A stretch of 64,000 nt of DNA from Lactuca virosa. Its lineage: Eukaryota > Streptophyta > Magnoliopsida > Asterales > Asteraceae. The notes below the pieces were generated by a model. It had not been told where the DNA came from, did not search any database, and was given only the letters and a program-made list of their open reading frames with translations. This document shows positions 36,219-46,467 of the stretch, one piece after another. Within the stretch, counting starts at the first letter, position 1. The number at the start of each line of letters is the position of its first letter. The stretch spans positions 364,814,783 to 364,878,782 of the forward strand of contig CAKMRJ010000001.1 in the NCBI GenBank assembly GCA_928212115.1. The letters run 5' to 3'. The position numbers and the translations under genes are program-made.

Positions 36219-36907
36219 TTCAACACATCACCATTAGACAACTCGAATAATTCTTGGGTTAGTGGCTCAACAAAATCAACAAAGTATAAAGATGAAACAT
36301 CACTAGGATATCTCATAGCATCATAGATATTAAAACTTATTGTTTCACCATCAAACTTCATTATCAAATTTCCCGCATACACATCGATCTTCGTCCTAGC
36401 CATCTTCAAAAACGATCTCCCAAGCAAGATTAGAGCCGATTTGGAGGGAACTTGCTCATCTAGATCAATCACATAGAAATCCGCCGGAAAGACCAACTGG
36501 TTCACTTGCACTAAGACATCTTCCAAAACACCTCTAGGAAAGACACTTGATTTATCCGCAAGAGATATTATGACACCGGTTTCACTTAAAGGCCCAACAT
36601 TCAATGATTCATACACCGAATAGGGCACGCCATTGATAGAAGCGCCAAGGTCAAGCATGACACTACTAAAAGTGACATCTCCAATCTTGCAAGGAATCGT
36701 AAACATTCCGGGATCTTTGCATTTGGGTGGAAGTTTCCTTTGTAAAACCACGGATGCGTTTTCATTCATCTAGATTTTCTCGTTTCCCTTCAACTTCCTC
36801 TTGTTGGTGCAAAGCTCTTTCAAAAACTTTGTATATCTAGGGATTTGCTTGATAGCATCAAGTAAAAGAATGTTTACTTCCACCTTTCGGAAGGTGTCCA
36901 AAATCTA
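36215..36907 (-). pseudogene. pol: Athila-like aspartic protease region
   Basis: Contains KLPPKCKDPGMFTIPCKIG and the active-site segment SVMLDLGASINGVPYSVYESL; Asp-Leu-Gly-Ala-Ser replaces D-T/S-G, as is usual in this clade. FYVIDLDE and LILLGRSFLKMARTKIDV follow. An upstream part in the same frame (FRKVEVNILLLDAIKQIPRY) is set off by TAG at 36770-36772 and a stop at 36905-36907. Confidence 0.87.
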
Positions 36908-38649
36908 TTTCTCCTCCATATTCTTTTTTGAAGTTGCAAGTCGGGAGGGGAATGGAGGTTGAGTGGCTATTGGTGTCACTAGAGGGGTAGTCTTCTTTGG
37001 AACTCCGGCTTGTGCATCATTCTTAACAACGAGATCCTTAACGGGAGTGATCTCTATTTCTTCCTCCTCTTCCATTGGCCTCTTCTTTGAACTACTTTCT
37101 CCGGTCTGTTTACCACTTCTCAAAGTCACCACATTAACATTTGGGTTCTTCTCGGTTTGAGAAGGGAGTTTGCCATGGGACTCCAACTTGCTTATAGATG
37201 TGACTATATCTCCCATTTGTGCTTCAAGGTTGGAGATACTAGTCCTTGTCTCTTTTTGGAATTGTTGGGTACTAGTGGCTAAGGATTTGACAATGTCTTC
37301 AAGAGACATCCTGGAGCTACTTGGTTGGGATTAAGGAGGTTGTTGGTGATGATGTGGAGGGTGCGGTTTGGGTTGATAGTGTGGTTGTGAATGTTGGTAT
37401 TGAGGTTGTTGTGGTGGGTAGGAAGGCCTAACCAATGCATTTTGAGGCAATGGTCTTGGGTTGTAGCTCATGTTGGGATTTGGCTTCCAACTTGAATTGT
37501 AAGCATTTTGGTAACCGAATGGCTTGTTGTGGTAGTTTTGGAATTCTCCCGTGGCATTCACGTGTTCCGCATCTTCTTGGAGAATGGGGCACATATCCGC
37601 AGGGTGTCCCATTGTTGCACATATTCCACAAACCATCACTTGTAGAGTTTGTCCCATGGCTAACTTTTGAACCACGGATGTTAAATCTTTGATTTGAGAC
37701 TCTAGATTCGATGTTCCCACTTCGTTGACTTTATGTTGTGTGTCTCTTTTGATGTCTTGGCGCATGCCAAAGTGTTGGGAATTCGCGGCTATGGTGTTGA
37801 AAAGTTGTTTTGTTTGTTGTGGGGTTTTACTAAAGACATCACCACCACTTGAGGCATCAACTAATCTTCTCTCCATTGGAAACAATCCCTCGTAGAAGTG
37901 TTAATTAAGGAGTTGTTCCGGTTTTTGATGTTGTGGACAACTATAGCACAAGTTGTTGAACCTCTCCCAATAATCATGAAAAGTCTCATTTTGACCTTGG
38001 TGGATTCTACAAATCTCATTTCTAAGACTTGAGACTCTTGAAGCGGGATAGAACTTGTCAAGAAAAGATCTTGCCATGTCGGTCCATGAGTTGATTGACC
38101 CCGGGGAAGATAGAATAACCAATCCTTTGCTCTATCGGCCAATGAAAAGGGGAATGCCCTTAGCTTGATTTGGTCATCGGTTGACCCTTGTGGCTTCATG
38201 CTAGTGCAAATAATATGGAACATCTTCAAATGTTTATGAGGGTCTTCATTCTCTAATCCATGAAAAGTTGGAAGGTGATGGACTAAACTTGACTTCAATT
38301 CTGAACCTCCTTCCAAAACTGGGTAATTGATACCGGTTGGAGTTTGTGTAACATCGGTTTCCATCATTTGCCTCATAGTTCTTTCGGGAGCTTCTCCTCC
38401 GTCTCCCATTGCAATTGGTTCGATAATGGGTGGATTTTGTTGTAGGGGTGGTGTTTCGGTAATTTCTTGGCGACGGTCGGGACTAGAATTGGGTTCCGTA
38501 TCACTTGATGAAGCGGTTTCAACCTCCGGGTCCCCGTGAGGATTTGAAGTTTGACCACGTTCTATTCTCTTTTCCTTAGCCAAACGTCTTGCTTCTTTTT
38601 CAATTTCCGGATTATAAATCAAAGCACCTGTACGTTGAGATATGGGCAT
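36905..38649 (-). pseudogene. gag: Athila-like Gag, frameshifted
   Basis: Opens MPISQRTGALIYNPEIEKEARRLAKE. The capsid region has FHGLENEDPHKHLKMFHIICTSM and LRAFPFSLADRAKDWLFYLP. A frameshift near 38105 leads to SSLRNEICRIHQGQNETFHDYWERFNNLC. A TAA at 37901-37903 and another at 37331-37333 interrupt the same frame. Farther on come MERRLVDASSGG, a CGICATMGHPADMCP zinc-knuckle-like motif, a Pro/Gln/His-rich stretch and a coiled-coil-like segment (SISNLEAQMGDIVTSISKLE). Confidence 0.87.
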
Positions 38650-38679
38650 ATAGAAACAAATTGATTAAAAGTAAGCCAA

Positions 38680-38697
38680 TCCCCGCCAACGGCGCCA
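38680..38697 (-). promoter_or_regulatory. Primer binding site, Asp-tRNA type (Athila-like)
   Basis: The minus strand reads TGGCGCCGTTGGCGGGGA a few bases after the 5' LTR. This matches the tRNA-Asp-type primer site typical of Athila elements, with one apparent change. Confidence 0.82.
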
Positions 38698-38702
38698 AAA
38701 TT

Positions 38703-40265
38703 TGGTGGTTGTCGAGGCCAACAAAATTAATAACCCTATATCTTTTACACTAAAATAGTGTATAGTGGTAAAGGGATCGAATCCACGGAGATTGGTTCAA
38801 TTTTATAACTCTATGAAAAATCTCTTTGTAAAAATACTTGTCAAATGACAATAAATTAAAAAAAAAGGGGGGGGGGGTTGGTCTTTTGAAATACTTGAAA
38901 TAAACTAGAATTAAACTAAGATTTAAATAGACAATTTCAACAAAAATAAGAGCTTGATGTAAAATCAATAAGGGAATGATGGTTGACTTAAAGTTTCCTC
39001 ACTTTGACTTTTGATGAACATATCATTAGAATCCAATGGTGCAATAGTTGATTTAAATCCTTAATTTGGCTATAGTAACCCAAGAAGCTTGAGATTACCT
39101 AGACTTTTCTTAGTTGTTGAAATGGTTAGAGAAGCTCATAACAATTTCCTTAGTCAAAGTCACCAATTCCATTAAGCATGTAATTAGTGAAAGTCAACTA
39201 GCATTAAGAATTAAAAAGTCAACAAATCCAAGAGGAGTCAAAAGCTTCCACTACCATGTTGGAGAAAATGTTTTTAAGATTGTGTGAAGTAAAACTAACA
39301 CAAAAATCACTTGTTGCTTGCTAATTTGAAGATCCTTTACTTAATCAAGAAATTAGCCAACTAATCACCACAAACACATTTAAACTCATGAAAAAAAACA
39401 TATAAGTAATGATAAGATGTTAAAACACAAAACATTTTCATAAAGATTCAAACACAAGTTCATGGAGTCTTCAACATTCAACAATTAGTCAAAGGATTCC
39501 ACTAAAGTCAACCACAATTAGTCTAGCCAAGCATGGCTAAACTTAAGAAAACAAAGTTAATAAAGATTGTACCCAACATTTAACAAGAATCAAGAGGAGA
39601 AATGATGAAGTTCTTGAGGGTTCTTGGCCTTCAAAATGCTCCCAAACTCTAGAGGGAATGTGTCAAAATCGGATGTTCAAGATAAGGCTAAAGAGGCACA
39701 CCAACCTTCCCAATATAGATCTCAAAACAAAATCCCGAAATTGCCCCTTCAGGAATCCACGTGGGCCGCATGAGGTGTGACGGATTTTGGGCTTCTTCAA
39801 GTCTTGGGCCCCCACAGCTATTTCATTGGCCCAGTTAGAGTCTAATCAACCTCTAGCCCATTTTTCTTCAAGATTTCTTCAATTTGAGCCCAATTTGCCT
39901 TCTCCAAATCACTCATAGCTTCCCCAAACTCCCGATTATCGATCTCCGCACACTCGAAAATTCTCCCGCGCCTTGCAAATTTAAAGTTCAAATCTTCCAA
40001 GCCTTCAAGCAATTGACAAGCCTACTCCATGAATCACCTCCATAGCCATCTAGCCCAAAATCCTCATTTCCCTTCAAGTCCAATCGCTTCCCAAGAATCC
40101 CGCTTCCCTAGTCTCCAAAAATCTGCAATAATGCTCAGGAAACTAGAAAGTACCCGAAATGGTCATAAAATAACAAAAAGGAAAATATGCATGAAAATTA
40201 ACTAAAATGCGAATGAAATGAGCTAAAATAAACTATGAAAAGAAGTAAATAAAATGAAACTATCA
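38703..40265 (-). repeat. 5' LTR of the Athila-like element (1563 bp)
   Basis: Matches 17129-18684 almost base for base. Differences include an A-run before G11 (38867-38877) and single substitutions. Confidence 0.93.
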
Positions 40266-40676
40266 ACATACTGCTTAGCATATATGGGTGCTGGCCTACC
40301 CCTTCGGTCCTTCGACCGGCTACGGGGACTATTTCATCCCTACCACTACCACTATCACCTATCATCATAGCATACTAGCACATAAAGCATAACAGATAGT
40401 GGCATACCAGAAAATTATTACAAATACAATCATCTACCTATAAACAAGTATTAGTGGGCCGACATTGGTGCATTCGACCCACTTTTATCGGGAAGGTAAC
40501 CCACCTCGAATGTTGTATGGTGGCTGAAAAATCTTCGGCTCTGAAATCAACCCAACTCAGTCCCTACACATAAAAGATTTCCTTAATTCCCTTTCATACT
40601 CATAACCCGTTAAGGGTCAACTTTGGTCAAAGTCAAAGTCAACATTCTAGTCAAACTCAACATTCCAAGTTGACTA

Positions 40677-40895
40677 AACTCGCTGAGTTGGCCCTTCAAC
40701 TCGTTGAGTTTCATAAATTATAAACCCTGAAACCGCGATCCAACTCGTCAAGTTCCTCCCTATTAACAGATTTGGGGCTTCTCAAATCAACCCGTTGATT
40801 CCATCCTTGAACTCGTCGAGTTCTTCCTTTTAACATAATCGGGACACTTCGAACCAACTCGTCGAGTTCCTCTATGAACTCATCGAGTTCTTCAG
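40677..40895 (-). repeat. ACTCGACGAGT-type dyad cluster in LTR E
   Basis: Repeated AACTCGTCGAGTT and variants (AACTCGTTGAGTT, AACTCGTCAAGTT, AACTCATCGAGTT). It is the inverted counterpart of the cluster at 42398-42630. Confidence 0.9.
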
Positions 40896-41164
40896 TCTGT
40901 TAATATTTCTTAATGTATTAAGCCATCATTCTTCAAATTTAAGTCCCATATTCTAGATCTAAGTCGGAAACACACCTAGGAGGGTAAAGTTTTCAACTTT
41001 ACCCAAGATACATAGGTCCATTCAGGGTCCTCCTGAAGGTGTCACCTTGGAAAGGTGTCATTCGGTTAAGGAAACGAGGCAATTTGGGCCCCATATACAT
41101 AGGTCCATTCAGGGTCTTGGCTCAGGTGGGCCAAGTTGCGTATTGACTGGATCTGTCACCCGAG

Positions 41165-41440
41165 CTCAGTCAGATCCACATAACTTTTCATGTCTCCCAG
41201 CTGCGGAGGTGCTTAGTGGATGACTCTATAGTTGTGCCTTTAGAGGATATTCAGGTGGATGACAGCCTGAACTACATCATGAGACCAGTAGCCATTCTCG
41301 ATAGGAAGATGAGGGATCTAAGGAACAAGAGGGTAGAGTTGGTGAAGGTGCAGTGGCAACACCGCAAGGGATCGGAATGGACATGGGAACTAGAGGATGA
41401 GATGAGGGAGTCTTACCCAGAGCTATTTACGGCGCAGTAG
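41165..41440 (+). pseudogene. pol: C-terminal end of a gypsy chromovirus pol (chromodomain region)
   Basis: FHVSQLRRCLVDD leads into VPLEDIQVDDSLNYIMRPVAILDRK, then LRNKRVELVKVQWQHRKGSEWTWELEDEMRESYPELF with a stop at 41438-41440. This is the conserved tail of Tekay/Del polyproteins, including the chromodomain-like WxWE motif. Everything upstream is missing; the join to inverted LTR E sequence is near 41030-41150. A polypurine tract and an LTR follow at once, confirming orientation. Confidence 0.88.
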
Positions 41441-41462
41441 ACTTCGAGGACGAAGTCTGAGA

Positions 41463-41477
41463 TAAGTGGGGGAGATT
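41463..41477 (+). promoter_or_regulatory. Polypurine tract before the 41478 LTR
   Basis: TAAGTGGGGGAGATT lies between the pol stop and TGTAACGTCTGC. Confidence 0.8.
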
Positions 41478-41536
41478 TGTAACGTCTGCTTTCTGGTATG
41501 TATTTAAAATCATAATTTATTCATTTTTACATAGAA

Positions 41537-41686
41537 ACTCGACGAGTTGGAGGCCCTAAACTCATCGAGTAGAGATGGATTGGGACGCGGGTTAAGAAGT
41601 CTACTCGACAAGTTGAGTAGTCTCAACTCGACGAGTAGGCTGGCAGAATGAAACCCTAATTTCAAGGGTTTTGCACCCTATTTAAA
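41537..41686 (+). promoter_or_regulatory. ACTCGACGAGT dyads upstream of the TATA-like box (LTR E family)
   Basis: Perfect ACTCGACGAGT at 41537-41547 and 41626-41636, variants at 41560-41570 and 41603-41617. TATTTAAA at 41679-41686, about 43 bp after the last copy. Confidence 0.62.
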
Positions 41687-42397
41687 CACCTTAAACCCCA
41701 TAAGATGGCCTCATTTCCAGCCTCCATTGTCCCAAACTCTAGCCTCGAAACCCTAATTCATTTGTGAGAGTTTTAAGCCAACTTTTGTGCATTCTTTGTG
41801 ATTTGAAGAAGAAGGTGCTTGAAGAAGGAGCAAGGACGTATAAGAGAAGAGTAAATCCAGAAGTTGGGCTTCAGTTCTGGTTCATCTGAGGTATAAAGTT
41901 CCTACCTTGTCTATAGCATGCTTAGATCTAGTTTTAGGATTCTTTCTACATGTTTTGGTCCAAGTATGTTGGTTTTTGGGATTTGGACGTCCCATGTGGG
42001 CAAACCCTTCAGATCTAGGGTCTTAAGGGGACTTCATGGCATAAAGGTGCCAACTTTATGGCCATGGAAATCCCATGCAACTTTTAGACCATCTTTTTGG
42101 TCTTTTGAGCCAAGTAGGTGATGCATACAAGTAAAGATAGGAACTTTATGTGACCGAATCGTCCCTAGAGTCCAGATCTATGACCTCATGGTCTATCTTG
42201 AAGTTTTGATAGCTTTTGGAGTTGGATCTAAGCCATTTTGAGTTAGGGCTAGAGCTCATTTCTTCTAGGATGGGTTTTCTTGGGTAAAGTTGGAAACTTT
42301 ACCCTCCTAGGTGTGTTTCCGACTCAGATATGGAATATGGGACTTAAATTTGAAGAATGATGAGTTAATAAATTAAGAAAGATTAACAGACTGAAGA

Positions 42398-42630
42398 ACT
42401 CGATGAGTTCATAGAGGAACTCGACGAGTTGGGTCGAAGTGTCCCGATTATGTTAAAAGGAAGAACTCGACGAGTTCAAGGATGGAATCGACGGGTTGAT
42501 TTGAGAAGCCCCAAATTTGTTAATAGGGAGGAACTCGACGAGTTCATGAAAGAACTCGACCAGTTGGATCGCGGTTTCAGGGTTTATAATTTATGAAACT
42601 CGACGAGTTGAAGGGGCAACTCAGCAAGTT
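42398..42630 (+). repeat. Second ACTCGACGAGT dyad cluster
   Basis: Exact copies at 42419-42429, 42465-42475, 42533-42543 and 42598-42608. One-base variants at 42398-42408 and 42554-42564, with further decayed ones nearby. Confidence 0.92.
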
Positions 42631-42766
42631 TAGTCAACTTGGAATGTTGACTTTGACCAGAATGTTGACTTTGAATTTGACCAAAGTTGACCCTTGGAAA
42701 GGTGTCATCTTGGATTAGGTGTCTAAGCCAATGTTGACTTTGACTTTGACCAAAGTTGACCAAAGC

Positions 42767-43617
42767 TGTTGGATTAGGTGTCTAAGCCCATAACTATAAT
42801 TGGTATGTACTTGAACTGATAGCAACACAGTCCTTTTGGGTTGCCCTCAAACCTAGCAACTAGACAAGGAAATTATGAAAGGAGAGATATTGATTTATTA
42901 TAAGATTAATAAATTAATAAAAATGATTTATCAATATGTTAAAAGATTAATATATTAATTAGAAATCATAATGTTTAATTAATAGTTAGCCAGAAATTAA
43001 CTGGAATTGATTTTGGGGTTAACTGTATTAATTATAAAGTACAGGGACTAGTTTGCAATTATCAAATAGTTGAGTGGAAAGTTCCAGAACCCCCTTGAAA
43101 GGGGGTGGACGAAATCTATAGGGGAAACCCTAATGATTTCGTCCAAGGGAATTGGATAAGGCCTTTGGATAAGCTTAGGCCCTAAGCAAAGGAACATTAG
43201 GGTTTTCCCTAAACCCTAGATACCTCAGCTATAAAAGGAGGCCTCTGGCTCCCAAAATCGGCCACTCCTTCTCTTGAAGAAACCCTAGGCCGAAAATTGC
43301 ATACCCTAGCCTCTCTCCTCATAAGTTTCCTTCTTGCTAGCTCTTGGGTGTGATTCCATTAGAGGCATTGCATTTGTGGTGCTAAGCTTCCAATAAGATC
43401 AAGATCAAAAGGATTACCAATTGTTTACTATAAAAATTGAAAGGTATGTAACTCTATAACCCTAATTGGTTAATTTCAAAAATAGCCTCCTCTCTTAGGG
43501 TTCTTGTTTTGCAATTCAAAGTTATATGTTTAATAGTTAAAACATAGATCGAAAGTAGGTTGCATGTGAACTTAGGAATTGTTTTTTCTAGTTTATTTGT
43601 TTTACCTAAACCCATCA
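42767..43617 (+). repeat. 5' LTR of copia element 1 (851 bp)
   Basis: Matches 52473-52774 plus 54947-55497. A TATA box TATAAAA lies at 43230-43236 with a downstream leader rich in CCTCTCTCC. Confidence 0.93.
43230..43236 (+). promoter_or_regulatory. TATA box of the copia 1 LTR
   Basis: TATAAAA after CCTCAGC and before GGAGGCC; repeated in the 3' LTR at 55109-55115. Confidence 0.7.
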
Positions 43618-43618
43618 G

Positions 43619-43630
43619 TGGTATCAGAGC
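43619..43630 (+). promoter_or_regulatory. Primer binding site, initiator Met tRNA type (copia 1)
   Basis: TGGTATCAGAGC one base after the 5' LTR end ATCA. Confidence 0.9.
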
Positions 43631-44218
43631 CATTAGTTTTGTTTTAAATTGAATTGCTATAATAGTTGAATTGCAATTTAGGGTTTATAGCTATTAAACC
43701 CTAAATGGCCAAGTTTTCGTTTTTAGGGTTTTGGCTTAAAGGGTTTTCGAAAACCCTAGCCTCCATGAACCCTAATCGAAATTAGGGTTAGGGTTTTGAA
43801 AAACCCTAGCCTCCTTCCCTTGAATTTCGAAATATCCATATGATTTTTAGGGTTTCTTGTTTGGATAATTGTTACCTGATTAGATTAATTGGATAATTAT
43901 CCTTTACCCTAAATTTTCGAAATCTAGAGGGATAAGGATTAGGATTAAATTAATTTGTTTAATTTGATTAGATAATCCTTACAAGATTTAATAAATTAAT
44001 TAAAATTTAATTAATAGTTAATTATTAAATCTAGTTTTTGGTTTATTTTAAATTTAAAATTAATGGTTTAATTTTCGAAAATTTTATATAAACCCTAAAG
44101 TTTTAAAAAGTTTAAAACACACCTTATATATATTATAATTAAAAGTTAAATATTATATATGTATAAGAATTACTCAGTCAAATCGCTAGTATGCCTCATT
44201 CACGAAGGTAGTCTATAA

Positions 44219-44232
44219 GGGGGGGGGGGGGG
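44219..44232 (+). repeat. G14 homopolymer in the copia 1 leader
   Basis: GTCTATAAG followed by 14 G in total; copia 2 has only five G at the same place (57643). Confidence 0.95.
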
Positions 44233-44460
44233 ATAAGGAAACTGCCTATAAAATGGTAGTTGAATGGGTGTCCACTCTCACCCATCGCTTCCTTGAGTAG
44301 TGGAGGGTCGTTAGCAGAACAGATTTGATAGGACAACTAAATCTCGTTAAAAGTATAATGTTATTAATGAAGTACTAGAACATTATTTTATAAAATCCCA
44401 ACTCTAGTTACTTTAGGAAAAATGTGAAAAGTATGCTAACCCATGAAATTGCACATTATG

Positions 44461-44521
44461 CTTTATTGGTCGTTAGTGGAGCGTGTGTGGTTAACCAACA
44501 CACTAATAGGCACTAATAAAG
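44461..44521 (+). repeat. Copia leader hairpin L1
   Basis: Outer stem CTTTATTGGTC with GGCACTAATAAAG and TTAGTG with CACTAA. Conserved apical part GGAGCGTGTGTGGTTAACCA. Confidence 0.85.
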
Positions 44522-44543
44522 AGTAGTAATGGGTATCTCATAA

Positions 44544-44599
44544 TTATCATTGTTGATGGAGTGTGTGTGGTTTACCAGCACATCAATAGATTATGATAA
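44544..44599 (+). repeat. Copia leader hairpin L2
   Basis: Outer stem TTATCATTGTTGATG with CATCAATAGATTATGATAA. Apical part GGAGTGTGTGTGGTTTACCA. Confidence 0.85.
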
Positions 44600-44940
44600 A
44601 GACAATGAGGCTACCAAGCAAATTTGCATGGTTATTCACATCTTGTTTTTGATCCTCGGTATCCCACTCACAAATATAAGAGCATAATCCAAGATTAAAA
44701 CATGACATTGAATAGTTTCAATGTATCTCAAAAGAATTAGGAATTTACTTCGTTCGTTTTTTCTTTTGGTGGAATTAGTGAATCTTCATTCACTTACCTT
44801 TATGAAATTCATACTTGGATCTCGGCATCCCATTTCTAAGCTGTGAATCCTCATAGTTGGATCCTAACCTTAATATTGTATCTTTGGGTTATTAATATTG
44901 AGGTATCTTGAAATCTAACTAAAACTATCTTTCTTTTCAG

Positions 44941-45580
44941 ATGTCTACTCATGGAAACACTTCTGCTTCATCTTCCTCCAACCACAACTTCTCTTTGCTC
45001 AATATTTTCTCCAAATTCATTATGGATGGCTCTAAATATAACGATTGGATGCACAATATCAAAATGGCACTTTGTTTTGAGGACAAAGAGTATGTCCTTG
45101 AAAAGGAGCTCAAAGAGATTGATGAAACCAAAGCCACTCCCAAACAATATGCTGCCTACAAGAAGCACTATGATGATGCAACCAAAGTGGCATGCATCAT
45201 GGTCGCAACCATGTCCCCAGAATTGCAAAGGTACTATAAGGACTACTGGCCCTTTGAGATGAATAAGGAATTATGGAAAAGTACCATAATCGAGCTCGCC
45301 AAGAAAAGTTTGAAGTAGTGAAATCACTCATGGATTGCAGAATGAAGGAATGGGAGCCGGTTGTCAGTCATGTACAAAGAATGCAACGCTACATAGAGCG
45401 TTTGGTCAAGATCAACGTGCAATTTGATGAGGAATTGGCCACAGACATGGTCTTGAACTCATTGCCCGACAGTTATGGTCAGTTCATCCTAACTTACCAT
45501 TTGAACAACACCGAGCAGACATTGGCCTAATTGCACAACTTGTTGCAGACAGCAGAGGCAGGAATGAAGGGTACAAGGGA
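44941..45580 (+). pseudogene. gag: Copia Gag, frameshifted and 3'-truncated (element 1)
   Basis: The ATG follows TTTTCAG in the same context as copia 2. Landmarks are FIMDGSKYNDWMHNIKMALCFEDKEYVLEKELKEID and VACIMVATMSPELQRYYKD. A frameshift lies near 45290. Then RQEKFEVVKSLMDCRMKE, MQRYIERLVKIN and LNSLPDSYGQFILTYHLNN follow, with TAA at 45528-45530. The gag stops at AEAGMKG, joined directly to integrase by a deletion; the zinc knuckle is lost. Confidence 0.87.
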
Positions 45581-46461
45581 TGCTAATCGATTTTATGTGA
45601 CTTTCACTGATGATTATAGCAGATATGGTTATATCTACTTAATCAAACATAAGTCAGAAACCTTTGAAAAGTCCAGAGAGTTTAAACATGAGGTCGAGAA
45701 TCAATTGGGCAGGAAGATAAAGGTACTTAAATCCGATAGAGGCGGAGAGTATCTTAGTAACGAGTTCAACGAATATCTAAAGGAATGTGGAATAGTTTCA
45801 CAATTAAATCCTCGTAGGACACCACAGTTAAAGGGTGTCGCTGAGAGGCGTAATCGAACCTTGTTGGACATGGTTCGTTCTATGATGAGTCGTGCTTCGC
45901 TTCCTATTCATTTATGGGGTATGCCTTAGACACAGCCGCCCACATCCTTAATCTTGTCCCTAAAAAGAAGGTTGCCAAAACACCTCACGAAATGTGGACA
46001 GGGAAAGTTCCCTCGTTAGCACATATTAAAGTCTGGGGTTGTGAATCTTTCGTAAGATGAGAGACTCACGACAAGCTAGCAGCTAGAAGTGAGAAATGTG
46101 TTTTCATTGGTTACCCAAAACAGTCTTTTGGATATTTTTCTACAGACCTAGTGAAAACGTGGTCTTTGTAGCACGAAGAGGAGTCTTTCTAGAAAGAGAG
46201 ATAATATTCAAAGAGGACAGTGGGAGTACCATTGACCTTGAAGAAATTCAAGAGTTAGCTAATGAAGGAACCTTGGATGACACTAGCACTCAACCAGAGG
46301 AAACAGTTCCTGTTGAACCAGTTGATAACTCATTACCTCTTCGAAGATCCACTAGGGTGAGTGTTCCACCTGAGTTATATGGTTTTCATATTACTTCAGA
46401 TGGTGACACATTCATCAGTGATATGACACTGGTAAATTTAGATGAACCAGTTACATACTAG
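45581..46461 (+). pseudogene. pol: Copia integrase, N-terminally deleted (element 1)
   Basis: Starts within TRDANRFYVTFTDDYSRYGYIYLIKHKSE, so the HHCC finger and first catalytic Asp are missing. KSDRGGEYLSNEF (second Asp) and GVAERRNRTLLDMVRSM (Glu) are present. A frameshift at 45915-45928 occurs at the same bases as in copia 2. The C-terminal part follows (HIKVWGCESFV, a TGA near 46060, YPKQSFGYFFYRPSENVVFVARR) and the linker to RT with a DNSLPLRRSTRVSVPPELYGF motif. Confidence 0.85.
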
Positions 46462-46467
46462 GAAGCA

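Larger units (their letters stand above)
17129..40265 (-). mobile_element. Athila-like Ty3/gypsy retrotransposon, full length, with a nested element
   Basis: The two LTRs (17129-18684, 38703-40265) begin TGGTGGTTGTCG and end ACTATCA on the plus strand. A perfect ACATA duplication lies at 17124-17128 and 40266-40270. The order on the minus strand is 5' LTR, Asp-type primer binding site, gag, protease, RT, RNase H, integrase, long spacer, env-position ORF, spacer, polypurine tract, 3' LTR; the order and the primer site fit the Athila clade (family knowledge). Total 23.1 kb, or about 12.9 kb without the nested 20663-30869 element. Multiple stops and frameshifts make it non-functional. Confidence 0.92.
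16594..41030 (-). mobile_element. LTR E: long LTR, minus, split by the Athila-like element
   Basis: Left end is TGTAACACCCCAAAATTTAAG at 16594. The sequence runs to 17128 and resumes at 40271, across the gypsy insertion with its ACATA duplication. It carries the GTAAGCACAAAGCTTAGCGA block (about 16846), the 54-bp tandem array, the GTGGGCCGACATTGGTGC block (about 40456) and ACTCGACGAGT-type dyads at 40677-40895. It fades at about 41030 with no far end. 40660-41010 is an inverted copy of 42290-42650. Confidence 0.75.
41478..42766 (+). mobile_element. 3' LTR of the gypsy chromovirus (LTR E family), 5' part only
   Basis: Starts TGTAACGTCTGCTTTCTGG. Dyad clusters, a TATA-like box and a leader with GAGGTATAAAG are in order. 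The sequence decays into TTGACTTTGACC-type repeats at 42640-42766, where copia element 1 inserted (TSD AAAGC). No GTTACA end is present. Its 42290-42650 part is repeated in inverted form at 40660-41010. Confidence 0.82.
43631..44940 (+). other. Untranslated leader of copia element 1
   Basis: 1.3 kb without an ORF. Blocks shared with copia 2: CCTCATTCACGAAG, GTCTATAAGGG, GGGTGTCCACTCTCACCCA, GGAGGGTCGTTAGC, GATCCTCGGTATCCCA. Includes two co-varying hairpins and a G14 run at 44219-44232. Confidence 0.8.
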
